Of a DNA stretch of 11,002 nt, positions 5,366 through 11,002 are shown in pieces. Position 1 is the stretch's first letter, and each line of letters begins with the position of its first letter. The translations under genes were made by a program, and so were the position numbers. This DNA is from Ruminococcus difficilis (GTDB lineage: Bacteria > Bacillota_A > Clostridia > Oscillospirales > Acutalibacteraceae): assembly GCF_016680995.1 (NCBI RefSeq), contig NZ_JAEQMG010000112.1, positions 1-11,002 on the forward strand, read 5' to 3'. Under the pieces are notes generated by a model. It was not told where the DNA came from. It made no database searches and saw only the letters and a list, made by a program, of their open reading frames with translations.

Positions 5366-6199
5366 ATGAGAAAAACAGGATATTACAGTGCGAATGATTG
5401 TGATTTTCTGGAAGAAGGCGAAAAGCTGAGGTTGGAGCATGATCTGCGCTTTCAGCCAAACGATAAAATACTCCTTCCTCTTGTAAACGCGTCCTATTTT
5501 GAGCTATACGAGCTGCGGGTGCTTGCAGTTTCCGGTGAGAAGAAGGTTTTTGAACAGCTCAAAGAGCTTGCCGAGGTTTGGGAGCAGAAAGCGGCTTTGA
5601 CAATGCTGATCGACCGTGCGCTTTCGTATAAAAGAGTTCCGCAGGTGGAGCACACATCGAATCAATGGCAGCAATCCCATTACCGTGACACCGAGATCGT
5701 CAGCAACATGGTTTATAAAATGTCCGTCAGCTTGCACGAGGATAATCATTATGACAATGATACCGGTCAATTTGTTTCCGATGCGTGGATTGTCACTTGG
5801 GGCGTCAGTCTGAACACGCCGGACGAATATCGTACAAAGAAAATTGCGGGTCAGGACAGAAAGCGTTTTTCAGACAAAGACGCCGCCCTCAAATACATTG
5901 ACGGCAGGAAAAAGGCTTATACGCATCTTTTCACTGAAATATCGCCGCCGATCCCCGAAAGATACGCGGATAGATTTTCAAAGAACGGCTTATTGCTGCC
6001 CGGTTATGTTGTAGAAGGTAAACCGCCTTTGACGACGGACGTAAAAGCAGTCGATTTCTTAAACGCGCTTTCCGACGGTGAATTTATGCCTGACACGAAA
6101 AAGCTCTCTGTCCTTGGCAAAATCAGCGACACAAAATCTCAGCAAAAGGCGGAACCGGCTGCGCCTTCCAAAAAGAAAAACGAGCCGGAAATTACTTAA
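5366..6199 (+). CDS. Uncharacterised ICE cargo protein, paralogue A
   Basis: This 277-residue soluble protein has no signal peptide or membrane segment. I do not recognise its family, but the next gene is a clear paralogue. Shared blocks are KLRLEH (20-25), VEHTSNQW (94-101), a domain with WIVTW (141-145) and IAGQDRKRF (160-168), KYIDGRKKAY (176-185), EISPPIP (191-197) and LLPGYVVEG (210-218). The blocks around IAGQ and KYI.GRKKA look like the compact domains found in polyvalent proteins. The final 31 residues are the shared tail, with LSVL where its neighbours have PSVL. ATG 5366 has AGGAGG at 5355-5360, overlapping the previous stop codon, so translation is tightly coupled. Confidence 0.8.
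   Translation: MRKTGYYSANDCDFLEEGEKLRLEHDLRFQPNDKILLPLVNASYFELYELRVLAVSGEKKVFEQLKELAEVWEQKAALTMLIDRALSYKRVPQVEHTSNQWQQSHYRDTEIVSNMVYKMSVSLHEDNHYDNDTGQFVSDAWIVTWGVSLNTPDEYRTKKIAGQDRKRFSDKDAALKYIDGRKKAYTHLFTEISPPIPERYADRFSKNGLLLPGYVVEGKPPLTTDVKAVDFLNALSDGEFMPDTKKLSVLGKISDTKSQQKAEPAAPSKKKNEPEIT
6099..6188 (+). repeat. 90-bp direct repeat, copy 2 (tail-coding DNA)
   Basis: This is the partner of 5259-5348, about 85% identical without gaps. It ends 11 bases before the end of the gene. Confidence 0.85.
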
Positions 6200-6210
6200 C
6201 GGAGGTTTAT

Positions 6211-7047
6211 TTGAGAAACGAAAAATATTACGGTGTTTTAGATTACGGTGACGAACTGACGCCCGGCAGTGAATTGAAAATCGAGCATACCGTTGTACAG
6301 GACTATTATGACAATCAAATTGATTTGGTTCCTTTTATCGGCTTGGGCTCTGAGAGCATATCAAAAGCAAGAGATCAGAGCGTTGAAGCGGAGAAAGTGA
6401 TTTTTTCCAAAATCAAGGATTCAATTTGTGAATGGGAACGGCAGGCGGCTATCACTAAGACGTATGACCGCGCTTTGGAATACTTGAATACTCACGCGGT
6501 CGCGCATACGTCGAATCAATGGATTCACGAGAACTACCATGACCGTGATATGATCAGCAATATGGTTTACGAAATGACCGTATCTGTGTGGGAAGAAACC
6601 AAATACGACAGAGCAAAACAAGAATCTGTGCCTGTCGCGTGGTATGTTACGTGGGATGTGGATATGCGATCGCCAAAGCACGGCTGCTGTGTTGAGATCG
6701 CGGGTCAAAGGCGAAAGCGTTACACCGATAAAGCGGCTGCGGAAAAATATATCGAGGGTCGCAAAAAAGCCTTTGCACAGTATTTCAAAGAAATCTCACC
6801 GCCGATACCGCAGAATTACGCTGAATATTTCAAGGTAAACGGCGTATTATTGCCCGGATATACGGTTGAAGGTCAAGCGCCTGTCCCTTCAAACAAAACC
6901 GCCGATGAGATCATCAATGAGATCAAAGGCGGCGATTGCTTGTCTAATGAAAAAAAGCCTTCCGTGCTGAAAAAGCTGACGGAGGGCAAAACCAATAGCT
7001 CTACTCCCGCGAAGGGAGCAAAACGGAAGGAGGAACAAAGTAAATGA
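6211..7047 (+). CDS. Uncharacterised ICE cargo protein, paralogue B (TTG start)
   Basis: This 278-residue protein is a tandem paralogue of the previous gene: ELKIEH (21-26), AHTSNQW (98-104), IAGQRRKR (163-170), KYIEGRKKAF (179-188), EISPPIP (194-200) and LLPGYTVEG (213-221) line up in order. The C-terminal 29 residues from P250 (PSVLKKLTEGK) carry the shared tail with a different, Lys-rich end. TTG 6211 is the start because GGAGG at 6201-6205 lies five bases upstream and the N-terminus then aligns with the paralogue. The stop overlaps the next start (ATGA at 7044-7047). The function is unknown; its place among polyvalent and anti-defence type genes suggests action in the recipient cell, which is inference. 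Confidence 0.8.
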   Translation: MRNEKYYGVLDYGDELTPGSELKIEHTVVQDYYDNQIDLVPFIGLGSESISKARDQSVEAEKVIFSKIKDSICEWERQAAITKTYDRALEYLNTHAVAHTSNQWIHENYHDRDMISNMVYEMTVSVWEETKYDRAKQESVPVAWYVTWDVDMRSPKHGCCVEIAGQRRKRYTDKAAAEKYIEGRKKAFAQYFKEISPPIPQNYAEYFKVNGVLLPGYTVEGQAPVPSNKTADEIINEIKGGDCLSNEKKPSVLKKLTEGKTNSSTPAKGAKRKEEQSK

Positions 7048-7454
7048 ATGTTTTAATGGTGGAGCCCGGCAAGGCGCCTTATGAAACCGAGATCAGCGAC
7101 GGTCTTGAAGCAATGCAGGCCGCCGTCGGCGGAAATATTCAGGCGGTTTATCCCTATGAGGATTTGGTCGGACTTGTCTGCAATGAGGAAGGTAAGCTCG
7201 AAGGCTTGCCGCTTAACCGCGCTCTCAGAACCGAGGACGGCGAAATCTACGATATTATCGCCGGCAACTTCTTTATCTGCGGTCTCGGAGAGGAAAACTT
7301 TTGCAGTCTCTCGCCTGAACTTGCCGAGAAGTTCAAGGAGGAATTCAAGCACCCTGAAAAGTTTGTCAGGATCGCGGGTAAGATCCTCGCTGTCAAACAG
7401 CCTGTACCCGGCGACGGCGCGCCCGAAAAGCCTCAAAAGGGTCCTGAGCTGTAA
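7044..7454 (+). CDS. DUF3846 domain protein
   Basis: This 136-residue acidic protein matches my memory of DUF3846: an N-terminal MNVLMVEPGKAPYETEI, then IQAVYPYEDLVGLVCNEEGK and LPLNRALRTEDGEIYDIIAG. The family is frequent on ICEs and phages of Firmicutes and Actinobacteria and has no firm function; some relatives are discussed with anti-restriction genes. It ends in QKGPEL but lacks the PSVL motif seen in its neighbours. ATG 7044 overlaps the previous stop, with AAGGAGG at 7027-7033. Its stop TAA overlaps the next ATG by one base (7454). Confidence 0.85.
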   Translation: MNVLMVEPGKAPYETEISDGLEAMQAAVGGNIQAVYPYEDLVGLVCNEEGKLEGLPLNRALRTEDGEIYDIIAGNFFICGLGEENFCSLSPELAEKFKEEFKHPEKFVRIAGKILAVKQPVPGDGAPEKPQKGPEL

Positions 7455-8251
7455 TGTGGATGTCGATTCAGGAGCCGTATTTGCTGATCGTGCGGCATGA
7501 CGATTTCTTTCCCGATCCGCGCCGTGAAGATGAAAATTTTGGAACCATGATTTGTTTTCACCGGCGTTACAGTTTGGGCGACGAACACGGTTACAAAAAC
7601 TCCGACGAGCTGATCAAGGATTTGTATATCAAGGCAGCCGGCGGCGGTGAGCAGGGAGAGCAAAAGTATGAGGATTTAATGGATAGGTTCGACGTATGGC
7701 CTGTGACCTTGCAGCAAATCCAAGCAAAAAATCAGGAGCTTATGTCAGAGATTGAAAAGGCGTATGTCGTGCTGCCTGTCTATCTTCTCGACCACAGCGG
7801 GTTATCCGTCAGCACTCACAGCTTTAACGATCCGTGGGACAGCGGACAGACGGGAATCATTTTTGCTTCTTTAGATAAGGTTCGTGAGGAATACGACGTT
7901 GAGACGGTCACGCCGGAGATAAGGAGCAAAGCGGAGGATTTGCTTCGCGGCGAGGTCGAGCAGTACGACGCGTACCTGAACGGCGAGTGCTACGGCTACG
8001 AGCTGTATAAAAGCGGCGAGGTCGTGGATAGCTGCTGGGGTTTTACCGGAGCTTTTGACAAGGCATGTGAGGATATTGTCGACTATCTCCCCGACGGGTG
8101 CAGGGGGATGATAAAGGATTTATCCGAGGTCAACGACGCGCCCTCTGTTATCCAAACGCTGATGAAGCACGCGCGGATTCAGGCAGCACAGGCGGAAAAA
8201 GACCACAACCGCGAGCCGCAGCAGAAATCACTTGAAGCGGTTTTGAGTTAA
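7454..8251 (+). CDS. Conserved mobile-element protein with DHSG and PWDSGQ motifs
   Basis: This 265-residue protein has a conserved core that recurs in gut phages and ICEs but has no function I can name: LPVYLLDHSG (107-116), PWDSGQTGIIF (127-137), GEVEQYDAYLNGECYGY (166-182) and DSCWGF (192-197). The Asp/His/Trp/Cys-rich motifs would suit an enzyme active site or metal site, but that is a guess. The C-terminal 36 residues from P230 (PSVIQTLMKHARIQAAQAEK) hold a diverged copy of the shared tail. ATG 7454 overlaps the stop of the previous gene by one base; a weak AAAAGGG lies at 7436-7442. A second ATG at 7460 is an alternative start. Confidence 0.78.
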   Translation: MWMSIQEPYLLIVRHDDFFPDPRREDENFGTMICFHRRYSLGDEHGYKNSDELIKDLYIKAAGGGEQGEQKYEDLMDRFDVWPVTLQQIQAKNQELMSEIEKAYVVLPVYLLDHSGLSVSTHSFNDPWDSGQTGIIFASLDKVREEYDVETVTPEIRSKAEDLLRGEVEQYDAYLNGECYGYELYKSGEVVDSCWGFTGAFDKACEDIVDYLPDGCRGMIKDLSEVNDAPSVIQTLMKHARIQAAQAEKDHNREPQQKSLEAVLS

Positions 8252-8266
8252 GGAAGGAGGAATAAT

Positions 8267-8737
8267 TTGCAGGAAGAAATCGACCAAAGGACTGTATCGA
8301 TCACCGTTCAGGCGGCAAAGCTGTCCGGGCGGGTGCTGAAAGCCGCGATTACGGCGGCGCTTCATAAAATGCAGCAGCAGCGCCATTCCGTCAAGGTCGG
8401 GCGCAACAGTCTGAAACGGTTGGCACAGGGCGACGGCGGTATGAATACGATCGAGGTGTCAGGGCGGTTGCGCTCGTTTGAGCGTTACGCGCGGAAATAT
8501 CAGATTAGGTATCACATAGAAAAAGAGGTCGGCAGCAAGCCGCCTCGCTGGACGGTATATTTCAAGGCGAATCAGGCTGACGCGCTGACCGCAGCGTTTA
8601 AGGCGTTTACCAATAAAGACCTTGACCGCAGCAAGAGACCGTCGCTGGTGGCACAGCTTCGCAAATTCAAGGAGCTTGTCAAAACTCTTGGAAAAGATCG
8701 CGTCCGCAACAAGGAGCACGGAGGTCCCGAACTCTGA
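8267..8737 (+). CDS. pcfB: PcfB-like conjugation protein (DUF3801), TTG start
   Basis: This 156-residue protein belongs to DUF3801, the family of PcfB from enterococcal plasmid pCF10. It lies directly before the coupling ATPase in many Gram-positive conjugation operons and is thought to help link relaxosome and coupling protein; its exact job is not settled. The N-terminus (EEIDQRTVSITVQAAKLSGR) and the central FERYARKYQIRYHIEKE and FKANQADALTAAFKAF match the family as I recall it. From P125, PSLVAQLRKFKEL aligns with the shared tail of the upstream cargo proteins. TTG 8267 is supported by AAGGAGG at 8254-8260. The stop TGA (8735-8737) overlaps the next start codon as CTGA. Confidence 0.88.
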   Translation: MQEEIDQRTVSITVQAAKLSGRVLKAAITAALHKMQQQRHSVKVGRNSLKRLAQGDGGMNTIEVSGRLRSFERYARKYQIRYHIEKEVGSKPPRWTVYFKANQADALTAAFKAFTNKDLDRSKRPSLVAQLRKFKELVKTLGKDRVRNKEHGGPEL

Positions 8738-10575
8738 ACAGAAACGAAGTTATCAGGAAATATATCATACCAAATTCTCCGTACCTGATTTTTGTCTGGC
8801 TGTTTTCTAAGCTCGGCGAGGCTATCCGGCTCGCGCCCGGTGCTGACACTTCCGTAAAGCTGTTGGGTTTGAATCAGGGCTTTTCGGCAGCGTTCAGTCA
8901 CTTTCTGCCCTCCGCGTTTATAGATGTTCTGATTGGAATAATCGGCGCGGCGGTAGTAAGGCTGATTGTATATGTCAAAAGCAAAAACGCCAAGAAGTAC
9001 CGTAAGAATGTCGAATACGGCAGCGCGCGCTGGGGCACCAAAAAGGATATTGCGCCGTACATGGACGCTGACAGGTGGAATAACATTATATTGACCGCGA
9101 CCGAGGGTTTGATGATGTCCGGCAGACCGAAAAATCCGGCGTTCGCCCGAAACAAGAATGTGCTGGTTGTCGGCGGTTCCGGCTCGGGCAAGACTCGTTT
9201 TTTCATCAAGCCAAATTTAATGCAAATGCACAGCTCCTATGTTATCACCGACCCGAAAGGTACGGTTTTGGTGGAGTGCGGAAAGCTGCTGCAACGCGGC
9301 GCACCGAAACGCGATAAGAACGGAAAGGTTGTGCGGAATAAGCAGGGTAAGGTCATTTATGAGCCGTATAAGATAAGGGTTTTTAATACAATCAACTTTT
9401 CAAAATCCATGCATTTCAATCCGTTTGCCTACATTCACAGCGAAAAGGATATTTTGAAAATCGTCACTACGCTTATCGCCAATACCAAAGGCGAGGGCAA
9501 GGCAGGCGACGATTTTTGGGTCAAGGCGGAGACGCTGCTGTATACCGCCCTGATCGGTTACATCTATTATGAAGCGCCGGCTAATGAGCAGAATTTCGCG
9601 ACGCTGGTAGAAATGCTGAACGCAATGGAGGTGCGCGAGGACGACGAGAATTTCAAAAATGCCGTTGACCTTTTATTTGACGCTTTGGAGCAGAAAGACC
9701 CCGATCACTTCGCGCTGCGGCAGTATAAGAAATACAAGCTCGCGGCAGGCAAGACGGCAAAATCTATTTTGATTTCCTGCGCGTCGCGTCTGGCTCCCTT
9801 TGACATTAAAGAGGTCAGGGAGATCACCATGTATGACGAGCTGGATTTAGATAAGCTCGGCGACGAGCGGACGGCGCTGTTTCTGATCATGTCCGACACC
9901 GACGGCACCTTTGCTTTTCTTATCAGCCTGATTTATTCCATTCTGTTCAACCGACTGTGCGAGCGTGCCGACGACGTTTACGGCGGTAGGCTGCCTGTTC
10001 ATGTGCGCTGCCTGATCGACGAGGCGGCGAATATCGGTCAGATCCCGAATCTGGAAAGGCTGATGGCGACGATCCGATCAAGAGAGATTTCCGCTTGCCT
10101 TGTCTTGCAGGCGCAGTCTCAGTTAAAGGCTTTGTATAAGGATAACGCCGATACCATTATAGGGAATTGTGACAGCTCATTATTTCTCGGCGGCAAGGAG
10201 GAAACCACGCTGAAAAGCTGGAACTCCCTGTTGGGCAAGGAGACGATAGACCTTTATAACGAGAGCGTCACAAAGGGCAATCAGGAGAGCCACGGGCAGA
10301 ATTTCCAAAAGCTGGGCAAGGATCTGATGTCAATGGACGAGATCGCCGTCATGGACGGCGGCAAGTGCCTGTTGCAGGTTCGCGGCGTGCGGCCGTTTCT
10401 CTCCAACAAGTTCGATATTACCAAACACCCATATTATAAGTATCTGTCGGATTACGATCCGAAGAACGCTTTTAATATAGAAGAATTTTTATCCACCCGC
10501 TTAAAGCCGAAAAAGGACGAGCGGTTTATCAACTACGAAATCAGCGCCGATGACTTGGCGCAGTATTCGGAATAA
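8734..10575 (+). CDS. virD4: VirD4/TraG-type coupling ATPase of the conjugation system (CTG start)
   Basis: This is the membrane coupling protein that hands relaxase-bound DNA to the type IV secretion channel; it belongs to the CD1115-type VirD4 family. Read from CTG 8734 it has 613 residues, which gives the expected N-terminus (NRNEVIRKYIIPNSPYLIFV) with two membrane segments at about 11-27 and 62-81. GGSGSGKT (147-154) is Walker A and LIDEA (427-431) is Walker B. The family signatures NVEYGSARWG, RLPVHVRCLIDEAANIGQIP and MATIRSREISACLVLQAQSQ are present. GGAGG at 8720-8724 lies nine bases before CTG, and the codon overlaps the pcfB stop. A start at TTG 8863 would remove the first membrane segment, so I reject it. 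The rare start plus overlap suggests strict coupling to PcfB. Confidence 0.95.
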   Translation: MNRNEVIRKYIIPNSPYLIFVWLFSKLGEAIRLAPGADTSVKLLGLNQGFSAAFSHFLPSAFIDVLIGIIGAAVVRLIVYVKSKNAKKYRKNVEYGSARWGTKKDIAPYMDADRWNNIILTATEGLMMSGRPKNPAFARNKNVLVVGGSGSGKTRFFIKPNLMQMHSSYVITDPKGTVLVECGKLLQRGAPKRDKNGKVVRNKQGKVIYEPYKIRVFNTINFSKSMHFNPFAYIHSEKDILKIVTTLIANTKGEGKAGDDFWVKAETLLYTALIGYIYYEAPANEQNFATLVEMLNAMEVREDDENFKNAVDLLFDALEQKDPDHFALRQYKKYKLAAGKTAKSILISCASRLAPFDIKEVREITMYDELDLDKLGDERTALFLIMSDTDGTFAFLISLIYSILFNRLCERADDVYGGRLPVHVRCLIDEAANIGQIPNLERLMATIRSREISACLVLQAQSQLKALYKDNADTIIGNCDSSLFLGGKEETTLKSWNSLLGKETIDLYNESVTKGNQESHGQNFQKLGKDLMSMDEIAVMDGGKCLLQVRGVRPFLSNKFDITKHPYYKYLSDYDPKNAFNIEEFLSTRLKPKKDERFINYEISADDLAQYSE

Positions 10576-10583
10576 GGAGGCTG

Positions 10584-10652
10584 TTGTTTGAGGATAAGGG
10601 ATTCTCCCTGAAAAACTACATCATTCATTTGTTACCGCCGTTCAAACAGTAA
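10584..10652 (+). CDS. Possible 22-residue peptide after virD4
   Basis: A short frame opens with TTG 10584 and reads FEDKGFSLKNYIIHLLPPFK before a final Q and stop. AAGGAGG (10574-10580) ends just three bases upstream, closer than usual. A seven-codon frame from TTG 10588 is better spaced. The stop of the 22-residue frame lies inside the terminator stem-loop, as in a leader peptide. No homologue comes to mind, so this may simply be spacer. Confidence 0.25.
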   Translation: MFEDKGFSLKNYIIHLLPPFKQ

Positions 10653-10666
10653 CGGGCGGTATTTTT
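10633..10666 (+). terminator. Intrinsic terminator after virD4
   Basis: TACCGCC (10633-10639) pairs with GGCGGTA (10655-10661), extended by GTT/AAC across one bulged G. TTTTT follows, then more A/T. It should end or reduce transcription of the operon before the Maff2 gene. Confidence 0.8.
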
Positions 10667-10760
10667 ATTTCAAATACATTCTAACACACAATTTCACTCA
10701 ATTACAAGTCAATTTACAGTCATTGACAAAACTAAATCTAAATCAAACAGGAGGAATTTA
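10667..10760 (+). promoter_or_regulatory. AT-rich leader before the Maff2 gene
   Basis: This 94-base stretch is far richer in A/T than the coding DNA. It follows a terminator and ends with AGGAGG (10749-10754), six bases before ATG 10761. It holds three 11-bp tandem repeats. A TTGACA at 10723-10728 has no acceptable -10 box, so no promoter can be placed with confidence, although one is expected here. Confidence 0.4.
10698..10730. repeat. Three 11-bp tandem repeats, possible operator
   Basis: TCAATTACAAG (10698-10708), TCAATTTACAG (10709-10719) and TCATTGACAAA (10720-10730) follow each other with a period of 11, close to one helical turn. Copies 1 and 2 match well and copy 3 is weaker. The position between a terminator and a start codon suits a protein-binding array. 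Confidence 0.55.
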
Positions 10761-10901
10761 ATGGGCTTTTTTTCAAACGCAATCAATACGCTTCAAATTC
10801 TTGTTATTGCGCTGGGTGCGGGTCTCGGCGCGTGGGGCGTCGTTAATCTTTTGGAAGGCTACGGCAACGACAATCCCGGCGCGAATGCTCATGTACGGTA
10901 A
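10761..10901 (+). CDS. Maff2-family small membrane protein, apparently truncated
   Basis: This 46-residue protein matches the N-terminal part of Maff2, a short membrane protein found after virD4 in these ICEs: LQILVIALGAGLGAWGVVNL is the membrane segment, and LEGYGNDNPGA is the family signature. As I recall, full-length members have about 70 residues and continue after NPGA with a second hydrophobic stretch. Here the frame reads only NAHVR and stops at TAA (10899-10901). The following 101 bases encode nothing similar. This suggests interruption near 10885-10895 by an insertion such as a group II intron, or real shortening. The start is firm, with AGGAGG at the right distance. The role is probably in the mating-channel membrane complex. 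Confidence 0.8.
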   Translation: MGFFSNAINTLQILVIALGAGLGAWGVVNLLEGYGNDNPGANAHVR

Positions 10902-11002
10902 GGAAGCAAGCAACCGAAAACAAGAGATAGACCGCCAGCACTACACTATTCCGAACCAAAGACCAAAAGATAAGCATTGTGGGAAAATCTAAACTTTTGG
11001 AT

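Noticed and set aside
8863..10575. TTG 8863 as the start of the coupling ATPase
   Set aside because: It removes the first membrane segment and has no good ribosome site. The frame stays open upstream to CTG 8734, giving the family-typical N-terminus.
10723..10728. TTGACA as a -35 box for the Maff2 gene
   Set aside because: No -10-like hexamer lies 16-18 bases downstream, and transcription would begin almost at the ribosome site.
10801..10992. 63-codon frame overlapping the Maff2 gene
   Set aside because: It is a shadow of the Maff2 frame with no ribosome site and no family resemblance.
1..11002. CRISPR array
   Set aside because: No regularly spaced repeat-spacer pattern was seen. The repeats present are tRNA copies, paralogue DNA and short tandem units.

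Overview
The window looks like chromosome from a gut-type Clostridium (Oscillospirales/Ruminococcaceae-like; this is an inference from the RNA-gene style and the element type, not a proven identification), into which the first half of an integrative and conjugative element (ICE) of the broad Tn1549/CD1115 kind has inserted. All protein genes are on the + strand.

Bases 1-760 are an RNA-gene region. It holds the 3' part of tRNA-Glu(CTC), a hairpin-rich stretch that ends in a second copy of the tRNA-Glu 3' end, a copy of the 5' half of tRNA-Asn, the intact tRNA-Asn(GTT), a 5S rRNA gene and two intrinsic terminators. The two partial tRNA copies flank short non-coding inserts and look like scars of small insertions.

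Bases 774-2662 form a replication module: a winged-helix initiator-like protein ending in a DUF6017-like domain, then a DUF3991/Toprim primase-like protein. Both genes end in a hairpin that overlaps their last codons. The initiator gene has 15-bp tandem repeats, a strong hairpin and a very A-rich tract in its linker, which could be an origin inside the gene.

Bases 2675-8251 form a tightly packed operon of accessory ('cargo') genes: a small HTH protein, a 667-residue LPD1 polyvalent protein with an HEWWH metallopeptidase motif, three tandem paralogues (one with a clean internal deletion), a DUF3846 protein and an unnamed protein with a conserved DHSG/PWDSGQ core. The operon then runs straight into the conjugation genes: a PcfB-like DUF3801 protein (8267-8737) and the VirD4/TraG coupling ATPase (8734-10575, with a CTG start overlapping the pcfB stop). 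A terminator follows, then an AT-rich leader with 11-bp tandem repeats and a short Maff2-like membrane-protein gene that stops early.

The most striking observation is that six of these proteins, unrelated in their main bodies, carry the same C-terminal module: a [K/R/A][P/L]S[V/L][L/I/V]xx[L/I]xxx[K/R] motif placed 28-36 residues from the end and followed by a polar, mostly basic tail. PcfB, part of the transfer machinery, is one of the six. My inference is that this is a shared docking or translocation tag that could send the cargo proteins through the type IV secretion system with the DNA.
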